Assembly (NCBI RefSeq): GCF_905220365.1
Contig: NC_061141.1
Location: forward strand, 7,261,501-7,325,500
DNA length: 64,000 nt
Direction of reading: 5' to 3'
From: Vanessa cardui
Lineage: Eukaryota; Arthropoda; Insecta; Lepidoptera; Nymphalidae
Shown: positions 11,001 through 26,000 of the stretch, piece by piece
Numbering within the stretch: the first letter of the stretch is position 1
How the letters are laid out: each line of letters begins with the position of its first letter
Translations under genes and position numbers: made by a program
The notes under the pieces: generated by a model
Told to the model about the DNA's origin: nothing
Seen by the model: only the letters and a program-made list of their open reading frames with translations
Database searches by the model: none

Positions 11001-14000
11001 TACTTGAAACCGACTTTCTCCTTCGAAGATATCATTGCCAGTTGAAGTACCGACAGTATGCAAAATACTCCCAAGATGGAAACTCCGACCGACGCCACAA
11101 CTCCTGATATATACACTGCCGCTGTGAATAAAAAAAATATTGGAATCAGTCGTTTAATACAGTTTTCGATTGGTAATATTTATATTTAACACATCAATAA
11201 GTACCAATCGCTTAAACGGACACTTAATTTGTTATGCATCAATGGCAAAATCTCTTCATGCTTCAAAGATAGCCTTTAAAGATTGTATTATTTTTTAATG
11301 AATTTAGATTGACTTGTAAAACATTTAATATCGATGTTCAATAATTGGAAAAAAAATTACGACTGAACCTAAAATTACTTTTTTATAATTAGTTTGACAT
11401 CTGATAGGTGGTCACAGCTTCCCATACATCATATATTCAGTACCATGGCATGGTAAGAAATATTATCAACTCTATACCAATGCGCCTCCATCTTTAGAAG
11501 ATAAGATGTTATCTACCTTGCGCCCAACAGTTACTGGCTGTAATAGTAATATTGGTGTTTGGCATTAACATATGTTATTACATAAGCTATACTCACAATA
11601 TTATACAGAAAACGTTTAAATACTAAAAAAAAAAGATATTTGTGTACAAAACGAAACAGTTCTAACAAACGTCATGTGTTAACCGAATCTTAAAAGCATA
11701 TAACTGGATTTTAAACCATCATGAGATTTTCGCCAGGTCTAAAGGAATTCTTTGCGAGCCGGTAAATTTTTGACTGGCAATAAGCAAGTGTGACACTTTA
11801 TATAATTCTATATTGAATAAATATTTTGACTTAAATTATTTAATGTAAGCAGATCACTAAATATTGTTAATTATTAAAAAACCGGATGTTTCTCTGAACA
11901 CATAGAACAAGTGACTGATAGATTCTGAATAGCCTGACTCATTCGTACACAACTTTCCTCTTACTCACAACTTTACAAACTATGCGACCGCGTATCCTGA
12001 GGAGTTACGTTCACGCATACGAAATGTGTTTGCATTGTATTGAGACATGTGTTTCGATTTTTTGGAAAATAAATTCTATTGCTAAATTAGTTTTAGAAAA
12101 AAGTTAAGCGGCTGTAGTACATGTAGTTTAACAATCTTGTTCTGTTTCTTTCATGGTTGACGTCTGGATCGTTTATGTCAAAAAATTATCAGTAAGACTA
12201 ATACTGATAATTTATAGACTAATACAGATAACTATACCAACTTCCAAAATCCACTAATAGTATTAGTGCTATTTACTCCGTGCCTTGTCAATCACGAAAA
12301 GCTCTTGTACATAAGAGTGACACTTTTCCAGTCCTTGGATCGGCGTTCCACATCCTTGGTGGTAGGACTTTGTGCAAGCCCGTTTAGGTAGATACCACCC
12401 ACTCATCAGTTATTCTACCGCCAAATAACAGTACTGAGTTTGTTGTGTTCCGGTTTGAAGGGTGAGTGAGACAGTGTAACTAAAGGCACAAGAGACATAA
12501 CATCTTAGTTCCCAAGGTTGGTGGCACATTGACGATGTAAGGAATAGTTTTTATTTCTCGCAGCGCCATCGTCTATGGGTGATGGTGACCACTAACCATC
12601 AGGTGGCCCATAAAAAATAAAATAAAAATTGAGCTAAGTTAGGAGGACATGATATCATCAGTTTATTTTGAGCATGGCAGAACCTACTTTTAAGCTCGTT
12701 TCGATAATAGGTATTTAAATATCAATATTTAAAAAGTGATAAAACTCATCGTTCGTACGTACTATCTACGATCTTCTTTTTGCAAGTCGTTTGGTTTCCA
12801 TGTTGGTATTAAATTATTTCAATTGTGTATTTTATCATGTCTGATTTAATCATAAGTTAAATAGATATAAATCGTTAGTTTCAGCCTTATATTGACATAA
12901 TTACTTATGCAATTTATTACAGATGCTACTTAATATATTATCCAAATTGGTTCAAACGCTTGGTCCAATGAGGCCGACACCAAATAAAATTGGGATAACG
13001 GCAGGGACGAGTGTTTTCTTGCTGTGACTGTACATATATCTTGTGATAAAACAATTTGCAATATCCTTTTAGAGATTGTCATTCTGTCCTTGGGCTAGCC
13101 TAACTTTACTTTAATTTATTTGTACTTTACACCATGTAAATTTTCCGTGAACATATACAATTTGCATTTCCCAAGGCTCACAATATCTACTAATGTTTAG
13201 ATTAATTTGTATGTGGTCATCGTGTCAACTTATGTTTTGTAATTAGCCGTGCCTTTTGTGTTTTCAATTATGGAATGTTCCATGTAATTAGTTAATTTAT
13301 TAATTTACGTAATATTTATTTTAGGAATGTATTCCAAATACTAACTAATGGACCAGGAGCTAGCCCTTACCTACGAGTTCATTTATTATGGCATCGTCTT
13401 GGCTACAATCATAGGACAATATTTTGTTCAGCGTTTTATTTTTCTTTGAGACTCGTACAGATGTTTATTTGAGACTAGCTGGTGGAGTATCTTATTGATT
13501 TTTCGGAAAAAATAATGAACTTCAAAAGTATTAGAAAGCAAGATACCTTTTGAACTTTACCAAGAGGGATGCTATTTATCGTTTGAATTAATTATCAGAA
13601 GCAGAAAGCATGAGCTTACTCAGAGCTTCGCATTTCACTACTGTCTGGAAGTATGTAATACTTCTAAGTAGACAAAAATACTTCAAGTATTACTTATTTC
13701 CAAAACATAATTTCAAGGTGATATCAAATCAAACCAAATCAAAACAAACTTTATTCAAGTAGGCCTTTACAAGCAGTTTTGAATCGTCATTTAACAAATA
13801 AATGAAGCTACCACCGGTTCGGAAAGTATCAGTAGTTTCTCTTATATATAAACACTTGGTGATGATTGAAGTTCATTCTCCTCAAAGAGCCTTCTTCTGT
13901 TTTTGAGAAAGGGATTTCACCGGAGTTTCAAGGTAGTCTGAGTCAGACTGAGCATATCTTAACCCAATGAAATAAAGTAGCATGATTCGCTATACAAAAA

Positions 14001-17000
14001 ACGTATATGATATAGGACAAGGTAGGTAGTTGACTAGCAATTTTTATATTAAATTATGCGTGGTAAGTTTACCTTGTTTATAATGGCGTCACGAAAAAAC
14101 AACTCATCACGTAACAATGGTATGACATTGAAAAATTGCATTAAAGTAATTGTTTCTCAGATCTTCGCGTTGCACGTGAACCAATATTTATGTTCAGATA
14201 TTCAATGTAAAACTAAGATTTTATTTTCATTTCAAACATCTATTGGAACGTTTGGGCATAAGAACGACTCGTAGGACATATCTTTTGCGAAAGCTGGTCC
14301 CCTGAATCGATTTATTTTAACGCATATGTGCTATACATAACGAAATATCGAAATTTTCATCTGATATCGACATATTACACGTACTTTTTTTTTATTATAT
14401 ATTATATGGAATAGGTTGGCGGACGAGCATATGAGCCACCTGATGATAAGTGGTCACCATCACCCATAGACAATGACGCTGTAAGAAATATTAACTATTC
14501 CTTACATCGTCAATGCGCCACCGATCTTGGGAACTACGATGCTATGCGTCCCTTGTGCCTGTAGTTACACTGGCTCACTCACCATTCAAACCGGAACACA
14601 ACAATACTATGTACTGTTGTTTAGCGGTACAATATCTCATAAGTGGGCGGTACCTACCAAGGCGGGCTTGCACAACAACAAACCAAACTTAGTGGTTTAG
14701 AAAAAATTTGAAAATTACTTTTTAGAGAACACTCTTCGAATAAATTCCAAGAAATATAAGCTTTAAGTTACCAGTCTTAAGCATCATTATGAATCATAAT
14801 TTATGATATACATAATATCAATGAATTACTACTAAGTGTACGTTCTTATTTTGTTTAAAATATATGTATGTATTGTTAATGTACCTTTTAAATATGTAAA
14901 TAAATGACGATCTCTCATTCGGTCATGCCCTCTCCACTGCTCTCTGATCCCTTATGTGTTCGTGGCGAGTTAACAATATAATTCGTTTCTAAATTCTCAT
15001 AATTACAATATGAAAAATATTACAAAAAAATATCTTAAAAACTATTTCATTATAATATGTGATTAAGATGCGATTTTTCACACTATTCGTTTCATATTCT
15101 AGAATGACCTTGTAATTAAGATTTATCTTTATAAGATATCCAAGTTAAGCATTCAACAGTTCGATATAAAACAGTGAGATGAAATTGCGGCACGTTTCTC
15201 GAAACGATGACTCATACCTGCCCATGACGTTTTGTAGTTATTTCATGTAATTAAATATTCTATCAGTAAATGAAGAAAATGATTACCTACGTACCTAATT
15301 ATAAATAATAATTTATATTAGCATAGTAATTATTCGGAGAAAACAATGAAATTCAACATGGATGACTCATCATATTATACGTTTAGATAAAATAATGTTA
15401 TTTACTTATGTATAAAAAATATATAAGTAAATAACATTTTTTTTTATACATTCATCATCTATAACTGAACTTGTAATATTTGATTGTTGCTTGTACCGCG
15501 ATCGGGTAGCAAATAAAATTCTCATTTCACTTGGACAAAGTCGAGACAATTTACTATCTTTATATAAGTAGGTAAAGACAAAACCTCAGTATCCTTTTTT
15601 GGCTTTCAACCGACATTATTTATTTTGTTTGGTATCAGCAGCATTTCGTTTTAGAGCACTAAATAACTTGAAAGTAAAATAAGAAGAAAAAAAATCAGAC
15701 ATACGATTTCTAATATTTTTTTCTCAAGCTGAAAGTTTAAAGACTCAGTTAGTCTTATAATAAAAAATAGTTTTTAAAATGACTACAGTGAGTGCTGTAT
15801 TTTAGTACACCTACCGTTAAAGTATGGATTATTTATTTAATAATTATTATAGAGGATATTCTGTCCATATGTTTTTATGAGGTTTTACATATTAACAACA
15901 TTTTTACAATTTAATGTATAATCTGATAGGTTCACTTGGTGGTAGGGCTTTGTGCAAGCCCGTCTGAGTAGGTACCACCCACTCATCAGTTATTCTACCG
16001 CCAAATAACAGTACTCAGTATTGTTGTGTTCTGATCTGAAAGGTGAGTGAGCCAGTGTAACTACAGGCACAAGGGACATAACATCTTAGTTCCTAAGGTT
16101 GGTGACACATTGACGATGTAAGGAATAGTTAATATTTCTTACAGCGTCGTTGTCTATGGGCGATGGTGACTACTTACATCAGGTGGCCCATATGCTCGTC
16201 CGCCCACCTATACCATAAAATAGGTGATATATTCTTGTTTTCCAAACAACCTTATGTTCTAAAAATATATATTAAACAATATGCGTTCTAAATTTTAAGA
16301 AAGGAAATAAATAAAAAAACACACATTGTCACAATAAATGGAAAGAAAAGCTACGAGAAATCTAAGTGGACTATCCAATAAGATAATACTAATTAAAATT
16401 AAATGACAAATGACAAGACAATGTCGTTCCATATAAGTCAAACAATTCGCAACGAATCCTTAATCTGCGGAACACCTGTTCTTAGTTCAGTAGGTGTTAC
16501 AATGCCTCGCGCGTTCCTCCACTCGACATATATGTCATGACAATACCGACGCGATCGCGGCAGGGAATTGTATTTTAATTTGCTATCATAACTTCATTTT
16601 GACCGCGTCTTGCTCTAGTTGTCAGCACATAAGGACGTGAACCTCGAGGTTAAAAGTTGGTAGGTTTTTCTACCAAAAAAAAAAAAAAAAACGGTCGGGT
16701 AAAGAAACGGATCAAGTTTTGCACCTGAACTATTTCAAGTCAAGAGAATTGTGGAACAAGTGCCGTAAATAGCCTTTTCTGCGCCCTGTGCGAGCTACTA
16801 TAACTGCGCCCTATTTAAGCAGACCCTTTGCCTATATTACTGTCTCACTCACTAAAACTTAAACGCAGGTTCACTACTGCAAATGCGTTGCCCATTAACG
16901 ACAAACACTTAACAAAAATACGCTCGTGCGCTGCCAAAAAAATGAACGCGATGTATGTTTTTAATGATACTAGCTTGGTACGTTTGTATCAGTGTTGGGC

Positions 17001-20000
17001 ATTAATCAAGCAATTGTCAATTATTTTACTAATTGACTAAAAAAGTAATTGCAATTAAATTAATTACAATTAAATTAATCGCAATTACACTTTTAATTGC
17101 ACCTTGCAATTAAATTAATTTGATTAACGTATGTCAATTGCAACTTACAATTAAAATAATTGCAATTAACTTTTTTAGTTGTTTTATAAAACAATTAAAA
17201 CTAACAATTAACTTTATATATCAAAATGTAATTAGTAAATTTTTAGGAAAATTAAGCTATAAGTATTAGACTTCAGACGAATAAAAATGTGGTAAAAGGC
17301 TCTAAAAAAGTGTTTATTTTTATATTATATAATATAAAGTTGCATTGATAAATATTTCTGCAGCGTAGGTATAAAACAAAAACATTTCAAGTCGTCGTCT
17401 TCGTTCAAGTCTTTTATTTGTTGCTAATATATTTATTGAACTACATGAAAAGATAGGGGGGCACTATTCTACTATTCGGAACCACACGGGTATATTGTAT
17501 TACCTTATATATTTATATACACCGGCTTTATATTATACAGCAGTATTTTTAATTGTTATTTTTAATTAAAATTAACAAAACAATTAAAAATTAATTAATT
17601 GTTAATTGTTACTAATACAGTTAACAATTAAATAATTGTTAGTTGTGATTTTACACAATTACAATTGATTAATTGTTAACTGTACTAGTAACAATTAACA
17701 ATTAATTAATTGTTAATCTTTAATTTTAATTGCAATTAAAATTTGCCCAACACTGGTTTGTATTGGAATCGACTCAGCAGATCTTCACAAGAGCAAAACG
17801 AAAAAACAATAGTCCTGCCCAGTCTGTCTATTCTTGCGCCCCCGAGAGTCTACGCCCTGTGCCTGGGCACCGGTCGCACTGCCCTATTTACGCCACTGTG
17901 TGGAACAGATATTATAGTTGTGTTTGCGCACACACTTGTGCAAAATAAAATGTTCTGCCTTGTCGCTTAATGGATGCTTAATGGAGCCAATTGAGAATGG
18001 CTGCCGTGGCTAAAATCAATCAGGTGGACATCGTTATAATTTCAATTGCTTTCACTATTTACGAAACATACGACACGGTTTAAACGGTTGTTGTTTAAAA
18101 TTATGTTTCGAAACCAAATGTTCTTCATTCAAATTAAGGAATAAATATAAGAAATATAAAGCTAGACGTATATTTTGATACTGATACACTGTACAAGAAG
18201 TTTTTTGAGTAGTTAAGAATGGTCATGGTATAGAATATAAAGCTCGGTATAGGTTTCAAATTTAAGAATCTCTCGAGAAAATCAGTAATTACTCTTTTTC
18301 GTGCTACAAGTATAGTCTGTTATTACTAACTAAGAAGCGTACATTAGTTCCACTTCTGGGCTAAGGTATCTTATTTTGGAAAAATAAACCATACATTAAA
18401 AAAAATCTAATATAAGCAAAAATCGATTCGAATCATTCCATGGTTAGATTTGATGTGAATAATTTACACAAAAAACTAGTAGCCCGTTCCCAACGCTTAA
18501 AACATCTTTAATAGCTTTACAACATCGACATGTTTTTTTAATTTCATGGTTTATCGGAGATTTTATACTATCGAGATTCCACTTATTCAAATAAAATAAA
18601 AAAAAAACCTACTCATCATTGATTCTACCATTTGTATTTTCGTATGAACATATAGATAGTTTTATGAAAAGTTTACTTATATTGGTTCTCTATCAATTGC
18701 TTTTTTTTTCAATTATAATCGCAGATCTTTAAAGTATCGTTTTCAAAATAAACAAACTCTTCCATCTGTCAGTCCATTTAGTGAAGCAGAAAATATTAAC
18801 GCGCGTGAAGGCCGAAATATTCGTATAAAATACGTTTTTAAACTATTCATTTTCCAATATTTTAGGCTATCTATTCGTATCGTAATTATATTAAGTATTT
18901 TAATTGTAAGGCATCCATACTCAGCCAAACACACAAATATCTTTATTTATAATATAAAAGAAAAAGTAACTCTGTATGTAAATTTGTTGCTTTCATATCC
19001 AAACCACGAAAGCGAATTTGATGAAATTTGGTATGCAGCTCAAACTCCAAGCAGGGACATAGATGCAAAGGCACCACATAACGACTAACAAATTAAATGC
19101 AAATGAAGCTGCGATCTAAAACAATTATGTCAAATATGACGTACTGTACCCACAACTGAGTCTTGAAAATTTTGCAATGATACCGCCTTTTGTAATTTTT
19201 TTTCATGTATTCCTTGCTGTTTTTTTTGACTTACAATACCGTATTCTACTATTTCATATTTGTACTGTTAGTAGGTCATCGACACAGCTACTGGTAAAAT
19301 AAAACATGTCACCATCAAACAGTGTGAACGCTTGGGAATGCATAAACTGAGGATGCTTTGAAAACAATGAATGCATTACAAGACTAGATAGTTTAAACAA
19401 TGACATTGTTCAAGTATTACACCCACTTCGCTTAAAGCACTAAATCCAAATGCGGTTAGGGTTTATGGCGGTTTGCATGTAACCGGAGTGTTGTTCAATG
19501 ATAGAACGCTTACAAACCATTCCTTATCTTTTTAGTCACTTCTCGATTATACTAGTCAAATGAAATTAAAATAAACGTTATACAAGTAGGCTTTAACAAG
19601 CACTTTTGAATCGTCATTTAACAACTATTTTAAGTAAAGCTAACATCGGTTTGGAAAGCAGATTCTACCGAGAATGACCGGCAAGAAACCCAGTAGTTAC
19701 TCTCTTTAGTCGATTATCTGTTTATTGAAAGTTCCGTACACTAATATTTTTAATATATCATGATGTCTGCAGTTCTACTCTGTAAGAAAACTCTTATTAT
19801 TTCACTCATGAAATGTCTGTCTTATTATTGATATTTTATTATATTCAATGTTTTGGTCTATTCAAATACCTTTCAAGCTAATTTGAATTTTTTATACAAA
19901 TCAAAATATTCTTTATACAAGCAAAAGCACTTTTGAATAGTCATGTCAAACAAAAATGAGAAGAACCGCCGAGTGACTCAGTAACTACTTTTTTCTGCCA

Positions 20001-23000
20001 TTTAATCACAGTCAATAAAGTACAATTCAATTTATATTATTTATGTATTGCTTGGAAATCACCAAATCGTAAATCCATGCTTCAACAACAGCCTGTAAAT
20101 TCCCACTGCTGGGCTAAAGGCCTCCTCTCCTTTTGAGAAGAAGGTTTTGGAACATATTCCACCACGCTGTTCCAATGCGGGTTGCTGGAATACACATGTG
20201 GCAGAATTTCTCTGAAATTTGTCACATGCAGGTTTCCTCACGATGTTTTTCTTCACCGCTGAGTACGAGATGAATTATAAAGACAAATTAAGCACATGAA
20301 TCAGCGGTGCTTGCCCGCAATCATCGGTAAAGATGCACGCGTTCTAACCACTGGGCCATCTCGACTCATGCTTATTTATCATTAATATAATCGTATTGGA
20401 TATTATGCCTTATTTATCAATGTCTTTTGACATGACCTTGATGACCTTTAAATTTTTAATACGCCAAATTAAAACTAACTGTGGAATCCTAATTTAAACG
20501 TCAAAAGTAAAAAATGTCACTGATATGCAAAAAAAAATATGCTGCATCATGAACCCAATACAATAGCGTAATGTATAGTATAGTGTATAATACACCGTTC
20601 TTTAGTAATCTACAATTTAAATCATTAAATATACTGACGGTTGGACTTACGGCCGTATTTATAGTTTAAATATCATAATGTGGGAATTGTATAGTATTAT
20701 CTTAAAAGATTTTCTCATAGAAACTAAATACAACTATGGATAGCAAGCTCGTATCGCATTTTATTTGCAGTTTTGCCATGTCGATTAGAAAGCGTCGGAT
20801 CTATGTCGTTATGATTTTGTATTTTTTTTTCGATAAATTTAATTTAGTATTAACGGAAAGTATAGCCGACACGGCCCAGTGGTTATACAAAGGTGCATCT
20901 TAACCGATAAATGCGAGTTCAAATCCAGGCAAGCATCACTGAATATTCGTGTGCTTAATTTGCGTTTATAATTCATCTCGTACTCTGAGGTGAAGGAAAA
21001 CATCGTGGCTTGTGTCTAATTTCATAGAAATCTTGCAACATGTGTATTCCAATGCATGGTGGAATATGTTCAAAATCTTCTCCTCAGGGGGAGAGGAGGC
21101 CTTACCCAGCAGTGGGTAATTTCCAATTTACAGGCTGTTGTTGTAGTTGGAAAGTAAATATACGATCGTAAATTTAAATAGTTTGTAAGAGGTCATAATC
21201 GTTTATATTTTATTTGATTAATACTTTATGTTTGGATATTTCGAAAGCAGTTTTTTTGGTTCCGTTAATAATGTTGCATGTTTTTAAAGTCAGTTTAGAA
21301 AACAATTCACATTTTTACGGAGCTTACAAATCTCTCGCCGAAAAGAGTTCAGACTGGACACGATTTGGCACGAAAATTTACGCTGCTACTGAGATTTATT
21401 CACATAAACCTCAGTGGTCTTCTATTATAATTGCCCTATCTGAGTTTTGATCTCAGGACCTCGGGATCTGTACTGTAGTGATACTAGTTCAACGTTTGTT
21501 AAAAATTAGGTCATACTTTGATTAGATTTGTTTTTTTTTATGGTATAGGTTGACGGACGAGCATATGGGCCACCTGACGGGAAGTGGTCACCATCACCCA
21601 TAGACAATGACGCTGTAAAAATATTAACTATTCTTTAAATCGGCAATGTGCAGCCAACCCTGGGAACTAAAATGTTATGTCCCTTGTACCTGTAGTTACA
21701 CTGGCTCACCCTTCAAACCGGAACACAACAATACTGAGTACTGTTATTTGGCGGAAGAATAACTGATGAGTGGGTGGTACCTACCCAGACGAGCTAGCAC
21801 AAAGCCCTACCACCAAGGATATGATTTGTTTACAGATTAATATCTGGAAAAGCATAACAGATTTTTCATGTCCTTAGTTTATGACTGAATAATTAATTTC
21901 GAGTTTGTCGATAAAAGGGGGATCACGAGGAGGTTCCTCGTTTAACTTCTCAAATAAAAAAAAAACCAAAAAAAAGATGTTTTTCCGTTTTTATTTTTAA
22001 GACAATAAGTCTATTGAACATAACTATATACCTACCTTAAAAGATAATTAAAATTGGTTTTTAAAGATACCGAGATGACATTATCATATTATATCGTATT
22101 TGATCGCCAGCAGAAATGGCAAGTTAATCATCGCGCTAAATTAGTTTAGCTAAGGTAGTAGTTATACTGGTTGTAGGAGCACTGAGCTGTAGAAAACATG
22201 GCTTAAGCGGAAACTATCTGTAATAAAATAATATTCACGTGTTCCTGAACCAAAACTTCTATGGATCCAAGTGAATCCTAACCGACATTGCAGGTTCAAA
22301 GGCCAGACAAAGCACTGAATTATCGAATTGATGACGTGTCAAGTCAAGTCAAGAAAAAATCGTGAGAAAACTTGCTAATGTCTTTTGTACCTCACTGAAG
22401 CAACGTGGTGGAATAAACTCAAACTAAATAAACTTTTTCCTCAAAGAAGAAAGCCATAACAGCCAAACTATTATGGTCATATTTATATATTTAAATGTCT
22501 AAATAGACTGTGAAAGCTACGAACGTGTCGAAAAAAATAGTGGCTACTACGCATATTGCAAGAAAATAAAGTGAGCTCGTTTGTTTGAATTCAAACTTAG
22601 AAATTTATCGCTGCAATACAGATTATGCAACTCTAACTAACAAAATTTAAGTTAATAGGTCAGTGAACTTGAACTTTTAAACGACTAAACGAAACAGCTC
22701 ACATTCCAAATTTAAAATCAAACGTAATTAGTTAACGCGTTAATTTATCACTAACGTATGTTAAACCGTCTAATCTAAATCACGTACGACTTACCCTAAT
22801 GTGGCCTTGCCTCTTCCTTAAGGGAAAGTCTATCACTTACGCTGAAACAACAATTCGGGGGACAATTCTAGCAATTAAAAACCGATCCCAATAGGCTATT
22901 TGACAATGACAAAAATAAATTGTGAATTATTGTAATCAGTGTATATAATGAGTTTAAAATTGGTTATTTACTAACGAAAGTTGAAAAGAATTCTTAATTT

Positions 23001-26000
23001 ATTCAAAAATCCATAAATAAAAATGCAAATTTTCAAACGATTGTCACGTGACACAAAACGCTCCACATATGTGCCACATATTAAAATACAGGAAAGTGAC
23101 GTCACCGACCCCATTGCAGCGACATATTGTCCAAGTAGCGTGTTTACGCGCTATTTTAATATGGAACTTTTAATATGATATTTTTCGGCATATATGTTTC
23201 AGAAATAAAAAACACAACTTTTACTGGGTTCCTTAACTTCTACTAAATAATTTAAAAGGGATTTTAAAAACCAGTCAAATAGCCTATTGTAATCCGAAAT
23301 TTTTCGTATGTGAATCGTGACTGGCTAAATCATCTACAAATGTATATTACTCTCGATACTATTCCCATATATATTAGTCGAATATAAAAAAAGTATGTGA
23401 ATCATAACTGGGAGACACATTTAATAACTTACATAGATCCCCATACTATTCCTATACATCTTCAACCGAATCGAAACTATATTGACGTCAGATCAATATA
23501 AAAAAACGACTAAACGTCAACATTTCGATCCGATTGCGATAAAGTTAAGCAATTTGTTAACGGAATGTACCTGAACGAGGTGAAAGATGCGCCTAGACTT
23601 TGCACTATCCACTTTTTGCTGCACATCTCAAGTATCGGAAGAGAAATTCCGAATGGACTGAATTTTAAACTAGTATAAGTGGTCGAGAATTAATCTTACG
23701 CGCTTAAAGATATCAATTTCCTGTGTGAAAGACCGACGGAAAGTAGCATTCTCGTTGGGATTAAATTGTTTAAAATATCTTGTAAATTTGTAATTAAAAC
23801 ACCTAAAATATTATATCGTCTCGAGGTCATGAGACTTGAACGCTCTTGTTCTTTTTGACTAAACTCTGTACCTGAATATAATTCTCACGAAGATTATCAT
23901 CTTAATTGTCAATTTTTTTTAACGCAACCATTTCACTTATTCTACTTTATAAAGAAACCATAAAGTTATCCAGGACATATATTTTATTTTGCTGCTTAAT
24001 GTACGACGGATATTTTTAAAGGAAATCCGTCGATCGAAGTTTATAAGCAGGTTTAATTAATTAAAAAGCCGTTACGGTATTTTTTGTTTTCTATTTGCTA
24101 TTTTTTATAGAAATTTCTTTTTCGAATACGTACAATGATATAAATATTTAATATCTATTGTGGGCTATGTATTTTTAATATTATTTTATACTGCCAATAT
24201 AGAATAGACTCGATATAGGGTTATGGTTTGCTGTTACTAAATTGGATTAAGTAACTTTTTGTGGCGTCGAACTGTTGGTTTGATAACAAATAATTTTTTT
24301 GTTATTTTAAGATTCATTTTTGTATTTATTTTTAATACCACTACACACAAAACAAATCTAAATAAAATTTGAATTGCCTTGCCTATTCATGTTTAGGACA
24401 TTATTAATCGTATTAAAAATAATAGCTTACCCTTAAGAATCTAAAAATGACTTAAAATAAGGCAGTTCCGTGACGTGCGATATGTTGAAACACGTAAGTG
24501 TCAACTATGCTAAAGTGCTAATGAAAATGACCGAGTCACGCTTGTCATATTTTTAAGGCTAGCTCGTTTACAAACATAATATGTTAATATGACACATTAT
24601 GTCATCGACCTATTTTACTACTATTCAAATATTATGTAATTAGGACATTAGTTAATTTAGGTAAGTTTTTATGTTTTTACCTAAATATGTCAAACGTTTT
24701 ATTATAAATGAAATTGTAATAGTGCTCATTATTCTGATAACAATTATATTTTACATACCATTAACTTTAATTAGACATTTATAAGATCATTTATTTTTTT
24801 ATACAAACATTTAGTTTTTTATGATCAATATTAAAAAAAAAACTATTGTCGATGTAGTACAAGAAACGTAGAATTGTTCTCATTGCTACTTAATAAGCAT
24901 GCTTGAGCTGAGATGGTCCAGTGGTTAGAACGCGTGCATCTTAACCGATGATTTCGAGTTCAAGCCCAGGCAAGCACCACTATATAGGAAAACTGTGTCT
25001 AATTTCGTCGAAATTCTACCACATGTGCATTCCACCAACACGCATTGGAACAGCGTGGTGGAATATGTTTCAAACCCTCTCCTTAATGGAAGAGGAGGCC
25101 TTAGCCCCGCAGTGGGTAATTTACAGGCTTGTTACTGTACTTTTACTTTAAGTATGCTTGTTTTACGAGGTAAGTGAATAGTTTACAACAAGATTGTGTA
25201 CATTTGCTTGATAAATTATAGACTTGAGTAGCACACATATTACGAGCATGCTTCTTTCAAGCACGTCTGATATGTATGTTATGTTATATCATAGTGGATA
25301 TTTGAAATTATACGTTAACACCTGAAATCGAATGCCTTAAAAAGAATAATTAAACGAATAAAATGTGCGAATCTCAATGGCAAAGATACTTCTTCTACTA
25401 TCTATCAACAATTGTACTCAAAAGGAGAACAAACTAGCACAATATATATGTATATATATCTTTACATATTCATTATAAAGTCACTAGCTTCTGATTCTAC
25501 TTATTGCATTCACTGTTGTCACCAATAAATTCGATCTTATAGAAAGCAACTTCCCGCAGTTTATAAAAAGTAAACAATGCGTGAATCTTTCTACGGCTAA
25601 TTAATATTTAACGATTTATCGACGTGTCAATTCTTCAGCACAATATGTATAACGCGACAAAGTTGAATAGACAACGTCGTTCACCTGCTGCTGCTAAATG
25701 AATACGATATTTCAATTTGCCGTTTGATGCGCTCCAATGCCGGATGTTTTGTGGAAATAATCAATATGAAAGAACAAAGGAGTCTTGATAATGCAGTCAG
25801 TGAGACGTTTCCTTCCTCTATTCAATCAAAGGGATTATGTGACATTACATTTTACATTGTTATTTATGACCATGATTTTTCGCAGTTCGATTAATTCAAT
25901 GCTCTTTAGTTATTTCCTATGAAGACTTTGTCAATGATTTTAAAATAATTAATCGATGCCTATGAAAATGTTAGATACATGGATTTTTTTTTTACATTTT

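Noticed and set aside
17743..17970. 72- and 75-codon plus frames
   Set aside because: They span the end of one hAT element, its target duplication and the end of another; composite artefacts.
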